Of a stretch of DNA of 64,000 nt, positions 31,520-42,100 are shown one piece after another. Under the pieces are notes generated by a model that was not told the DNA's origin, did no database searches, and worked only from the letters and a program-made list of their open reading frames with translations. This DNA is from Setomelanomma holmii (taxonomy: Eukaryota > Ascomycota > Dothideomycetes > Pleosporales > Phaeosphaeriaceae). Location of the stretch: contig ML978157.1 of NCBI GenBank assembly GCA_010015745.1, forward strand, positions 163,713 to 227,712, given 5' to 3'. Made by a program: the position numbers and the translations under genes. The number at the start of each line of letters is the position of its first letter. Within the stretch, counting starts at the first letter, position 1.

Positions 31520-32635
31520 CTACCTCGCACTATTTTTAACACGAGGTCGATATGGTATATACGCATCTCCCACCTCCGCCCTGATTTGGTTCCCGTCAAT
31601 CTCAACCGGCGCAATCGGCTTCCTCGGGACTCTCGCTAATCCACCAAGTTCAGTCGCATCACTAGCAGGACTTGATGCCGACAACGGCATGTCCTGCGCG
31701 CGGACAAGCCTTTGACGTTCTGCTCCGGTGGCGTCCATCTCGACGTTCCATTCTGGCGTTTCGTGAGGATTCGTACCATTGCGATGGGGGGCGACTGCAG
31801 CGTCAAATGCTTCTTTCGAAGCTGGGGAGGTGTGTTGTTGTGGTGCTTGTTGATATGAGCCGCGATCAATCGAAGCAGACGTCGGTGTGGTCTTCTCATC
31901 TGCCGTGTTCTTCGAAGCAAGTGCCATGGCTGCTTTCTTCTGCTTCCTTCGTCTCCAAAGCAAGAAGAACGCCAGAGCCCCAACGATGAAAACAAGAGGA
32001 ACAACGACTCCAATCGCAACTTTCGCACCCGTCGAGAGATCTCCATTCCCCCTATTCCCACTGGTCCCTGACACTCCTGTACTCGAACTCGAACTCCCTG
32101 ACCCCGTCGCACTCGCCGACCCAACATCACTAGCCTGATACCTCAGCAAAAGCGGCGTAATCGACGCAGTCACACTCGCCGGCCACGCACCCGCCGTATA
32201 CACAGCATTACTATTCTCCTCAGCATCCGCCTCTCCACACTTGACCATATTCATCGTCCCACTACTTCCAACTTTACACCCACCCCTTCCATCGCCCTCA
32301 AACCCTGGCGGACAACACGTCAATCCCGTCTCCCCACTGACCCAATCCTGCCCAGCCGTCGCTGTTGATACCGCGCTCCAACTACTCGGGCACGCGGTGG
32401 CGGGTGAATAGAACGCTGATGCGCTTGGGTACACGTTTGGCGTGACCCATGGCATGCAAGCGGTGTTGATGCTGAATGGTACGGGATCGCCATCTTCTTC
32501 GGCGAAGACGCATATGTGGCCGTATTGGACTGTGTTGGCGTAGTTGCGCAGTGTGGCGCATGAGGCTGGTGGCGCGGTTGCGTAGGAGGGGGACCACGTG
32601 CGCAAATTGGAGCGGGTATCAGATGTTGAACTCAT
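31520..32635 (-). CDS. Single-pass membrane protein with Cys-containing ectodomain
   Basis: The product is a 371-residue intronless protein. Residues 1-165 form a Cys-containing region with 'FYSPATACPSSWSAVST' and 'SGETGLTCCPPGFEGDG' blocks, a pattern found in uncharacterised fungal cell-surface proteins. A Ser/Gly linker follows, then one membrane helix (AKVAIGVVVPLVFIVGALAFF, about 203-223) with a strong basic stop-transfer WRRRKQKK, and a 140-residue cytosolic tail. The tail ends with a 'PVEIDGNQIRAEVGDAY' segment of the kind common in this class. No signal peptide is visible at this start, so the N-terminus would have to be translocated through the internal helix (type III) or an upstream exon is missing. 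A surface-sensor role is speculation. The gene cut at the right window edge is of the same type. Confidence 0.72.
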   Translation of the reverse strand: MSSTSDTRSNLRTWSPSYATAPPASCATLRNYANTVQYGHICVFAEEDGDPVPFSINTACMPWVTPNVYPSASAFYSPATACPSSWSAVSTATAGQDWVSGETGLTCCPPGFEGDGRGGCKVGSSGTMNMVKCGEADAEENSNAVYTAGAWPASVTASITPLLLRYQASDVGSASATGSGSSSSSTGVSGTSGNRGNGDLSTGAKVAIGVVVPLVFIVGALAFFLLWRRRKQKKAAMALASKNTADEKTTPTSASIDRGSYQQAPQQHTSPASKEAFDAAVAPHRNGTNPHETPEWNVEMDATGAERQRLVRAQDMPLSASSPASDATELGGLARVPRKPIAPVEIDGNQIRAEVGDAYIPYRPRVKNSAR

Positions 32636-33281
32636 TTCGAATGATTATTTCTAGCTCTGAGAACGATTGTGGTGTTGTATCGCGATGCAAATGAAAACTT
32701 TCGTGAACGAGCGACAAAGTCCATATGGATCACCAATTTGGAACATCTGGAGATATGCCGGGGCCAACACCATGACATATCCCCATCCCAAGCCAGGCAC
32801 AGCCTCACCCGCCCCACTCTTTCCAAGTCGTTTCATATTTTCGGTGCAACCAAAGTCGATGACGGTGCGGCGAATGTGCATGTTGATAGGCCGAATCCGG
32901 ATGTAGAGCGGGAATGGTCTCCACGTGCTAAGCCACGGACGCTGTCTTGGAGGCTGGGCAGGCTAGCCGGAAGAACACTGCAATCTTGAGATCTTGTTGA
33001 CTCGTGCGAGCAAGTACCGAGTGGTGTAATGATTAGTGAGAAAAGATGTGCTAGTCTATTGGTGTTTATCGTAGAGGTTGGTTGATGACTGGTACCCAGC
33101 GACATAGCCACAAGGATCCATCATCACGATATTTGCAGAATTGAAACGTTAGTATGGACAAGATATGTTGTTCTATTCTTGGGTCTTGATATTCTACACA
33201 AGTTTTTGACAGTAATACCTTCCCAGAATGTTATGTCTATGACGTACAATCTGTCTGAATGTCCGTTACTTTTGTACAATT
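32636..33281. other. Intergenic, no gene seen
   Basis: This stretch is the promoter side of the membrane-protein gene and the 3' flank of the aminotransferase. No motif was found. Confidence 0.45.
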
Positions 33282-34823
33282 CTACGACTTGTTCTTCTGC
33301 ACCTCAACGATAACATCCTTCAGGCTTTCAATGGCCCTTGTAATGTCTGGCCGGCTGGAATCTGTAACACTGACACCCATGTGTCCGAAGCGGATGTATT
33401 TCGTTGCGATCTCCTTGTGCAGGCCCCCGGCAAAGATGACGCCCTTCTTGAGCAGGGTGGGGAGGACTTCTGGAGGGGTGATGCCCTCAGGCAGGTATAT
33501 AGCGGTCATGCCATTGGCCTGGTTCTCAGGCTTGGACGCCAATTGCTTCAGACCGAGGTCTGCAACAGCCTTCTTGACCTTCTGCGAGGCCGCCTTGTGG
33601 TCGGCAAAGCGCTGGTCGAGTGGCCGCGAAAGAATCTGCTTGAGAGAGGTGTCAAGGGCGTGGATTAATTGTGGCGAGGGAGTTGCAAAGTACGATGCTT
33701 TCTTGGCTTCGTAGTTTTGCATTACTGTTATCATGTTAGCATACTATCTCTTACTACTTCATCACATCGAAGACTTACTCGGCAGCCAGTTCTTCCATGA
33801 CCCAAAGTAGGAAGTTGGCCTTGTCTTTCTCGCCTTGAACCTCTCGATAGCGCGTCCAGACACCATCATAATGCTGAGACCGGCAGGGCAGCCAATACCC
33901 TTCTGCGACGCGGTGAGAACGGCGTCGAGCTTCCAATCATCGAAGCGAATCTCTTCTGAACCGACACTGCAGACACCGTCGACAATGACCAGGGTTTCTG
34001 GGCTGACTCGGTGCACAAGCTCGCTCAATGCCTTGATCTCGCTGAGCACACCAGTGGATGTGTCGACGTGTGTGACGGTGATGGCCTTGTAGTTCTTCTC
34101 CTTCAGCGCCTTCTCGACCTCGTCAAGCTGCGGCCTGTCGCCAATCGGCGCCTTCAATTGCATCGCCTTGACGCCGTATGTCTCGAAGCAGTCGGTGAAA
34201 GAGTCGGCAAAGTAGCCGGTGTGCAGGACGAGCACCTCATCGCCGGGCTCGACCAGGTTTGCGGCGACCTGATCCCACCCGAGCGTACCGGAGCCAGAGA
34301 TGACGAAGGGTTGCGAGGCGGGGTCTGTGGTCTGGAAGAGCTTGCGCAGGTTTTGGAGGACTTCGCTGAAGCAGTTGACAAATGGCTGGCCAACATGCGA
34401 TTCACTGGGGATGTGTCAGTATGCGCGACGCCTGCCCGTGAACCTCGAGACTTGCCTGTAGTGGCTCATAGAGGTGAGGACCTCATCGTCGAACTCAATT
34501 GGGCCAGGAATGAGCAGCGCTGGGTGAGGGGCTTGTTGTGACATCTTTTTTGGTGGCTCGGGTACTTGCTTCTGTACTGGTGGTTCTGCCTTCTTTGCTG
34601 GTGGTGTATGTCGTTTTATGGTGTTGCCGCGTTCGTCTTCAAAGCGGGCGCTGCGTTCGGTGGAAAAGGGCGTGTTCAGTTCGAGGAATGGCTTGCTGTC
34701 TATATGCTTCGTGATCTGATTGAGGCGATCAGAAGCCGAAGCTCGTGACGTCGGTGCCATGATGCGGGGCAACAGCCGGCTGTTCACGGAGGATGCGAGT
34801 CTCTGGCTGCCCCGCGTCCACAT
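33282..34823 (-). CDS. Alanine-glyoxylate/serine-pyruvate aminotransferase
   Basis: Three exons (34,456-34,823, 33,779-34,404 and 33,282-33,724) give 478 residues. The protein is a PLP-dependent class-V aminotransferase of the AGT/AGX1 type, converting glyoxylate plus alanine to glycine plus pyruvate. Landmarks are 'LLIPGPIEFDDEVL', the spliced 'HYSESHVGQPFVN', 'VDGVCSVGSEE' and the PLP-lysine block 'ASQKGIGCPAG'. The first intron (34,405-34,455) begins with GC, not GT. Splicing there is the only way to join the conserved sequence. The start at 34,823 (MWTRGSQRLASSVNSRLLPR) gives an Arg/Ser-rich presequence typical of mitochondrial import. A later ATG at 34,544 (MSQQAPHP) would give the short form at the usual family start, so dual targeting is possible. 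No classical peroxisomal SKL end is present (ends KNKS). Confidence 0.92.
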
Positions 34824-35375
34824 CCGGAACTCGGAGACGTGCGATGGACGCGATGTGCGTGCAGGTATGTACCCGGGATGTGTGTCGTTGTCGCTGTGTG
34901 ACCGTGAATGTGCAATTGAAGATGTTCGGGAATTATTGACGCGTGCAAGAAAAGAAAATTGGGCGCTTTGACTGGATGATCTAATGATTGGGGGATTTGT
35001 CAGGGGTAAAATATGTCCTGTGCGACTTCGCATCCAGCCCAAAATTCTTCCACAGCACGCCAGACGTAGTGCACAATCCCGGATGTGGAGCCGGCAATCA
35101 GTGAGCGTCTCGTAGCTTCTTCGGCAGCGGATCCGCCGTGAATGAACAAGTCACGTGGCATTGGCTTGTTTGGAAAACACCAATTGAATGCGCAGAAGCC
35201 TTGCGCTATGTTCTATTGTTGACCAGAACGAGCGACTTGTCCTCCACCTTTCACTCGCACCATAACGCAAAAGCAACTTGCAGCTCGCTCTCCTCCGACT
35301 TCAAGGGCTCATGTTCCTCCTGGCTGACAGCCTCCATGGTGATTGCAGTTTTTACAATCGCCTGGATTGCGCAAT
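34824..35375. other. Intergenic, no gene seen
   Basis: The aminotransferase frame stays open to about 35,042 upstream of the chosen start, so part of this may be 5' leader or a longer N-terminus. I see nothing else. Confidence 0.4.
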
Positions 35376-36137
35376 TCAGGCACAACCGATGTAATTGCAC
35401 ACCAACCATGATGGGTCCCTGATAGCAAATCCTGCGTCTCCGAACGAGTGCGTGTTTAAGATCTTCCAAGGTTCCGCTGATTGTCCTTCAGTCCCTGGAA
35501 CCAGTCCACCAGCGCATCTCGGAACCAATGACCAGCATGATTCTCCGGCAATTCGTCGTACGTCGTAGCATGTCGGAAGCAGTGCGCGCCCGCACCATCT
35601 TTGTGGTAAACAAGCTTCGCATGTGTCCCACCATTGTGCCAAACAACATCATTGTAGCCGCGCGATTTTCAAGCACTGTAGCAGGACTTGCTGATGCCCT
35701 CAAGCTTGTCGTTCTTGACTGCTACAGCAATGTACTCAAAGTCGTGCCTGTGACCAGGGTAGTCCGTCTCAAAGTAGTCATCGTAGATCTGGATGCACGT
35801 TTCGCGCCGTTCCTTGTCTCACAGTGTCAACGTTGGTAGACATTGGTGTTGCCCAACATCCAGCCCTCACGACAGTGCGAGCCCACAGGGGCCTGACCTT
35901 GGTTGATTGTCCCCAAGGCGTCGATCACGGGCACGTGGTAACAGCTGTCTCTTTGTCAAAGTCAAGGGACGGCTGCCACTTGATATGGTCGGGATCAGCG
36001 CGCTGCGGCAGAGCTTCGAGTCGTTGACGCTTGACGATGGCGGTTTGCGAATCCGCAGATGAATCACCCGAGGCTGTAGCCATCGAGCGACCCAGGAAAG
36101 CCACAAATGTTGTAGTCAGAACTAGGTCGAGCAGCAT
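35376..36137 (-). pseudogene. NPP1/NLP (necrosis-inducing-like) gene, broken
   Basis: The ATG at 36,137 opens a short secreted-protein start with a hydrophobic signal segment. The next part resembles the N-terminal region of NPP1-family secreted proteins (Nep1-like proteins), and the family's central heptapeptide is present as GHRHDFE (35,735-35,755; the usual form is GHRHDWE). C-terminal family-like segments occur to about 35,400. These pieces lie in different reading frames. One frame loss falls around 35,925-35,945, the central block is flanked by in-frame stops, and the C-terminal part is in yet another frame. I find no set of introns that would repair this, so I regard the gene as dead. 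In plant-associated fungi this family includes cytolytic toxins, but many members are not toxic. Confidence 0.72.
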
Positions 36138-36857
36138 GTTCCTAGGTGAGCGGATCAAAGCTCGGAAAGCCAAATACCTGCAGCGGAACCGCAGCAAGAC
36201 TCTGAGTTGATGAAATGAGGGCACGGACGATATTGAAAGTTGAAAGTTGTTGTTGTGCCCATAGTCGCGTCTACCTTTTTCTCTTATACTTAGACCTTGA
36301 TGGATATTCTCCATTCGACTTCCCAAAAAGCTTCTTGTGTGACAGGTTTTGCAAGGAAACGTACGGACGTAAACTTAGCAAGTATAGCCTTTCAAGTGAA
36401 GAAGTGAGATGCCAAGAGCAGAAGGGGCGAGATATTCGAGTCTCGAGTATGACCAAATCGTATAGCTACCATGACCTACAACCAAGAAACCGAATGTGAC
36501 GAAACCATTGGTAATGATCTGCTTCAAGCATGCGCATGGTTATGGCACATTTTCAACGCGTTTTCAGGGTGGTAGAATGTCCAAAGCAACAGTCGAAAGT
36601 GTCAACGGTGAACTCACGTGGCGGTAGGTGCCGCGGAACGGCCCTGGAGGGCGAGAGCGCGCATGGGCCACCACGCTAAAACCACGCGAACCATTCCCAG
36701 CAAGGGTGTTTGTTATGATCCACTCTAGGATCCACCCCAACATCAACACCAGCATCACCATCAACGCCAAATCGCTACCGCATGTCTTGGACCACAGCAT
36801 TGACACCTGGATACACATACACAGGAACAGTCTAGTACTTCTTTTTGGTTAGCCATT
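36138..36857. other. Intergenic, no gene seen
   Basis: This stretch lies between the divergent NLP relic and the Lys/Glu-rich protein gene. No coding signal is visible. Confidence 0.45.
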
Positions 36858-39122
36858 ATGCGCCTCACACGTGCAGCGCAACGCGCGCAGGAGAACGTGG
36901 AGGAGCCCATCACGGACGCGACCGAGGTCAAGGCGCGCACACCACTCAACGAGATATCGCCCAATGCATCGCCCGAGCTCATCGAACCCGTCGAGGAAGT
37001 TACGAAGAAGACCCCAGCTCGAAGCAAAAGCAAGAAGGGCGGAAAGAAAGCCAAGAAGGGCAAGAAAGGAAAGGCAGCAGAAGAGGAGGAGGAAGAGCCG
37101 GTACAAGTCGTCCTCGAGGATGAGCGACAAGCTGCGGGAAGTCCTGCAAGTGATGCAGCCGCGGAAGAATTGACAAAGGATAACTCAGACGGTAAGGGCA
37201 TTGACGTGCCAAACCGAAACAACGTGACTGATGGTGCGACCTCAGATACTGCTCAAGTCCCAGTCAACGATGAAAGGCCCGCAAGTCCACCCTCGAAAGC
37301 GGTCCGGCTGACTCGACGTCAGTTAGCGAAGCAAGAAGAGGAGCTCAAACAATCGCAACGCGCCGCTTCGCCGGCTCAAGATGTCGAGCCCGAGTCCGCG
37401 CCCGAAGTTGTCGAGGAGCCATCAACGGAGGCTAGAAACGTGCAGATTGAGGCTGTGCTAGAGGCTGAGGGAGTGCAACTAGATTCAGTCGGTGAAGAAC
37501 CACGAGAAGAAACCCCCCTCCTTGAAGCCACTGAGGCAGACTATGTGCCCGAAGAGACCTCATCAGGCGCGCAAGAGGAGGTTCCTGAGGCACCAGAAGA
37601 ACGAACAGCGGCGCCGGAGGACCAACTCCAAGATCAAGTCAGCGAAAAGGAGCACGATGTACCGCAGGTTTCTGAGACCGTGGAAGTCGAGGCCGAAGTT
37701 GTCGCGCCTTCGGTCGACATCACTTCGGAGCCAGAACCAAAAATGCTCGCAGCAGAGAGGCCATCTGAAGCACCAAGCTCACCTGCTATGAGCCGCACAC
37801 CGAGCAGGCGCGCGTCGCGGAGTCCATCGAAGTCGCCAATGCGCATCGAAGCCTCAATCGAAGCTCTCGATGCGCTGGAAGAAGCTCTCGAGAACGTTGG
37901 CAAGGCTGTTTCACATTTCGACCAGTCGAATGATGAAAAGTCCCCTCGAAAAAAGGCCTTCCCAAAGGACGCAGCAACGCCAAATACACGGAGCAAGACA
38001 CCGAGAAAGACACCTATAGCCACAAGAGTGTCAAGGACACCAGGTGCTGCGCCCAAGAGCATGAAACCAATGACAAGCTCGCTAGCTCGTGCTTCGAGCG
38101 TTCGAAATGCACTACCGAAAGATGCCAAAGATGTCAGGAAGGGCTCGACCGACACAGTGGACTACCTTGCGTCAAAACGTCGACCTGTGAGCGTCTCTTT
38201 CCCTACTCCACCACCGCCACCCAAGGGAAGGGCGCCCACTAAAGCTACATTCCAGCTCTCCAGTGAAGCGACGGCGGCGAAGCTAAAGGCACAGAAGGAA
38301 GAGCGACTGAAGCGCGAGGCCGAGCGAGAAGCAGAGGGCGTCAAACCAAAGCCACGGCCAATCAGCATGCCTCCAATCGCGAAGTCGACGAAACCTCCCA
38401 CCAAGGCGAGCTTTGAGCTGCCAGGCGAAGCAATTGCAGCGAAGCTGAAAGCACAGAAAGAGGAACGTCAGAAGAGGGAAGCTGAGAATGCGCCGAGCCA
38501 ACAGCCCAAGGCAAGACCTGTGTCCATTAGCATGCCACCACCAACGGTAAAGTCAACCAAGCCGCCCACAAAAGCGAACTTCCAGCTACCAGGCGAGGCA
38601 ATTGCAGCCAAGCTCAAGGCGCAACGAGAAGAGCGCCAGAAACGTGAGGAGGAAGCTGTGGCTGCGAAGAAGGCAGCAGCAGCAGCAGCAACAAAGTTAC
38701 GTTCAGCAGCCGTCCGCAAACTCATGACTCTTCCAACGCGATCCCAGCCCGGTGTGACGATACCACCTCCTCCCAAAACCGAACCACAACCCACGGCCCC
38801 TCCCCGCTCCACATCCCTCGCCAGCAAGCGCAGCAGCATCCAACTCTCGCGCTCAACATCCGTCTCCACCAACGCCTCCAAACGTAACAGCATTGTTACG
38901 CCCGTCGACGCGGTGCAGCAAAAGCTCAAGGGCAAGGAAGTCTTCAATCGCGATAAGACGGAGAAAGAAGCCAAGGAGCGCGATAGGAAAGAAAAGGAAG
39001 AAGCGGCGAAACAAGCGAGAGCGCAGGCTGCGGAACGAGGTCGGATTGCGAGTCGTGAGTGGGCGGAGAAGCAGAGGAGGAAGATGATGGAGGCGGTCAG
39101 GGCGAAGGCAGAGGCTGCGTGA
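36858..39122 (+). CDS. Lys/Glu-rich protein with three F-x-L-(P)GE repeats, unknown function
   Basis: This is a 754-residue intronless frame. It begins MRLTRAAQRAQ, continues with a Lys-rich cluster (SKSKKGGKKAKKGKKGKA), then a long acidic, Glu/Pro/Val-rich disordered part to about residue 300, and a Ser/Thr/Lys-rich basic part. Near residues 455-620 come three related units: TKATFQLSSEATAAKLKAQ, TKASFELPGEAIAAKLKAQ and TKANFQLPGEAIAAKLKAQ, each followed by a charged (K/R)EER-x-KRE helix. The C-terminus is an Arg/Lys/Glu helix ending EWAEKQRRKMMEAVRAKAEAA. The repeat (F-x-L plus a basic helix) loosely recalls TPX2-type microtubule-binding repeats, but that is weak. It is probably nuclear or cytoskeletal. 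The function is unknown. Confidence 0.75.
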   Translation: MRLTRAAQRAQENVEEPITDATEVKARTPLNEISPNASPELIEPVEEVTKKTPARSKSKKGGKKAKKGKKGKAAEEEEEEPVQVVLEDERQAAGSPASDAAAEELTKDNSDGKGIDVPNRNNVTDGATSDTAQVPVNDERPASPPSKAVRLTRRQLAKQEEELKQSQRAASPAQDVEPESAPEVVEEPSTEARNVQIEAVLEAEGVQLDSVGEEPREETPLLEATEADYVPEETSSGAQEEVPEAPEERTAAPEDQLQDQVSEKEHDVPQVSETVEVEAEVVAPSVDITSEPEPKMLAAERPSEAPSSPAMSRTPSRRASRSPSKSPMRIEASIEALDALEEALENVGKAVSHFDQSNDEKSPRKKAFPKDAATPNTRSKTPRKTPIATRVSRTPGAAPKSMKPMTSSLARASSVRNALPKDAKDVRKGSTDTVDYLASKRRPVSVSFPTPPPPPKGRAPTKATFQLSSEATAAKLKAQKEERLKREAEREAEGVKPKPRPISMPPIAKSTKPPTKASFELPGEAIAAKLKAQKEERQKREAENAPSQQPKARPVSISMPPPTVKSTKPPTKANFQLPGEAIAAKLKAQREERQKREEEAVAAKKAAAAAATKLRSAAVRKLMTLPTRSQPGVTIPPPPKTEPQPTAPPRSTSLASKRSSIQLSRSTSVSTNASKRNSIVTPVDAVQQKLKGKEVFNRDKTEKEAKERDRKEKEEAAKQARAQAAERGRIASREWAEKQRRKMMEAVRAKAEAA

Positions 39123-42100
39123 GGGACGCGATCTTCGCTGTGAAACGGGTTCGAGGAAGACTTGAGGCGAGATGTCAGCCTTGTGTGATTTGGATCGTTC
39201 TTTTCTTTGGGCGTCTTGGGATCAAGTGTCTTGTTCAGCGAGTCTATGCTTTCATTGCTGATCTGGTCTCGAAATTGGATATCTCAGTGTCACTCATCGA
39301 TTTCTGGCGTTCAGCGGTCCTTGCTACGGACCGGTCAAGGCGTTGTGCATCCTGAGCACTTGAATACCAAAACTCCAAGCATTCTTCTCTTGACCTGCGC
39401 CTCAAAAGCTCATTCGTTCAGATGGTAATTGGTGAATATGTTTGCGAGATCAACTTAGTCAGCCAACGTCCAGTACCGTGTCCACCATATTCGGCGTGCA
39501 GTCAGGAGAAACACATCTTCAGCAAAGCCATGCTGGGCACTTGTGTAGCTTTTCAGCGAATGCTGGATAGCCATTGTCTGGATGGAAGCTGTCCATGGAG
39601 TGGTTTCTCGAACTTGTAGCCAGCAGTACTCGCCAGGAGTATACCTAAAGAGCTAGGCCTGCTACGGATCGAATAAACCTATTTCTCTCTGCTTTCCCAG
39701 CCGCGAATTCTCGATACTTGAGGAGAATGAGATACTCTGGCATATCAAGGCATGTGCCTTACCTTCGCGGTCCTGTTCGATGGATGTTGACCAAGGATTA
39801 AACCTAGTGCAACGGACTAAGACTTGGCTACAACGTGTGCCATAACGTCAACTTGGTTCTCCATGACTCACCGCCGTTTGCGCGAACACCGCCACGCAGA
39901 GGATTGCTCTCTGATTTCCATTGCCGCTCTCTTGATGTTTTCACACAAATCGAAAGGCCCAGACCCAGAATCAGTGCTATCGGCATTTGAGGCCGTAGTA
40001 TGCGTGCGGTGTCGTGAAATTTGAAGACCGTGAGACAGGCAATCAGACTGACCAATACGCTTCGTGCAATAGAGAAAATCGATGCTGCGAGAGGGTTGCA
40101 ACTGAGTCGTGACCTCTGTATTGTGGCGCTGGGTGAGTCTCATCGAGCGCATCCCACATGGCACAAGGTGTGGCTGACCGGACGTTATCTTTAAGGCTAT
40201 ACGGAAGCAGGACTGCCATGTGATGGAATCTGGATTTTGTTTCACGGTCGTCGCGGAACTTACTTCCTGGCCCATCAGTAGCCTTCATCGGGGGTTGTAA
40301 CCTTGCCTTGAGCCAGGGTATTGGTCATACCGAGGTGTGGTTTCCGTAGCGCACTCGAGGCCAAGTTGGTGTCCGACTGCCAGGGCGGGTGATGTTCATG
40401 GTGATGTAAGAACCAAAGGCAAGGGCATGTCAGGCAGTGATTCGTTCAGGGTGCTTCGGCTAACTTGCAGGTACCAAGTGTCTACCGTAGCACCGGGTAG
40501 AGTCGAGAACCTGGAAAGAGCAGAAGGTATCTTGTTTCATGGACTGCGCGGCAGTTTTGTCAACACCAGGTGTTATGCCGACACCATGTGATGCATTCTA
40601 TGCAAATGCATGACTCGCAATGGCTATGGTGCAGTGGCCTGTCTTGAGTGAGATTGGCGCACAACACCACAGATGTCGCTAAGCCGCTGACTAGGCTGAT
40701 GCCACTACCATATTTAGCCTGAGATGTTGGTGGCAGGGCTGTGGCCTTGGAAACTATCAAATTCGGCCTTGTGTGCCGAGGAAAAGAAAATCCTGTAAAC
40801 CTTGATTAGGAGCAGTGTGTGCCTGGAAGCCATTTACGCCATGGAACGATTCGATCTTGCGAGAAGCGATAAGCGAGGCTGTTTGATAGGAGGAAGTGCT
40901 GCACAATCATGGCGTCAATATTGATGTTGTTGTTGTGGTATAGCCTCGCCTGCCGATTGTCCATTATAGGATTCATGGCGGGACCTTGCATGACGTATTG
41001 AGCGTTGATGTGTGCCATCATGCATCTACATCTTGCGGCGATGAGTTGCGCGACCTTTGAGTACGCTGAGAGACTCGGAATGGGCCGAGGTGTGCCTGGC
41101 AGATACGAGGCGTGACAGACGTGACACAGCATCGCTTCTGCTCCACGATGTGGGATCTAAACGGCGATCGGAATTCATCACCGCAAGCTCGAGCCGCACC
41201 ATTTTAATTTGGTCGTCTAGTCGTGCTATGTGCAACTGAAGATCGCGGAAGCGAAGCTCTTTACGGTAAGACAAATGCCGAGCGGTGCATGAACAAGTGT
41301 TGGCAGATCATTGCACCTTTGGAGATATTTGAATGTATTGTTTGTCGCGCAAAGACGGCGCGATCGTCAAATGCTGTTGAGACGTCGCGCAACCCCTTTG
41401 TGCGGTTGTGAAGGCAAGTACACGATAGCACATGGAATCTACTGACGCATCTGCTGTGCCTCGATCTGTGCCTTCGTGCTCGCTGAATTTTTCATGCAAG
41501 CCGTTGTCATTGCGCAGAGCTGAAGGACAAGTCATGGCGGTCGAGACTTTGCTTGCTTTTGAGTCATCTCCGGCCAGCGACCATCGGAGCCGCCTTGAGC
41601 CTCAATGAGTCGCAAGTTGATGCCTGGCCCCGAAAGGCAACCGTCGGGGAGAGCCTAATCTCTCCGGGCCGTGGTGGTCAAAGTTCTTGTTGAGATGCCA
41701 CACCGGACACAGAAGTGAGTGGATGAATGCGCTGGCGTTGCGTGCCTGTGTTTGCCGCAAGAGTGTGTCCGATCTGAGCTACTTGATAGATCGTGCCCTT
41801 CTCATCGGCCCTTGTTGACCCCTAAAGTCGTCGCATTATCGAGCAACGCGCGGACCGTGACGGCTATCGAAAATCCTCTCAATTTTCAGATCTCGGAAGT
41901 CATGGCCGAAGAGCACCTAGCTTGTCCGCAAACGAGGGTTAAAGTGTTGCACGAGGTCCTCCGGTCACGCCAACGTGGTCAGACTGCGATGGATTTGTTC
42001 AGGTCGCACAAAGGATCAGTGATCAAGCATCAGAAGGCCGGGCCGATGACATAATAATTCGGGACTGTCAGGCAATGACCCAGAAGGCGTGATCTAGTCG

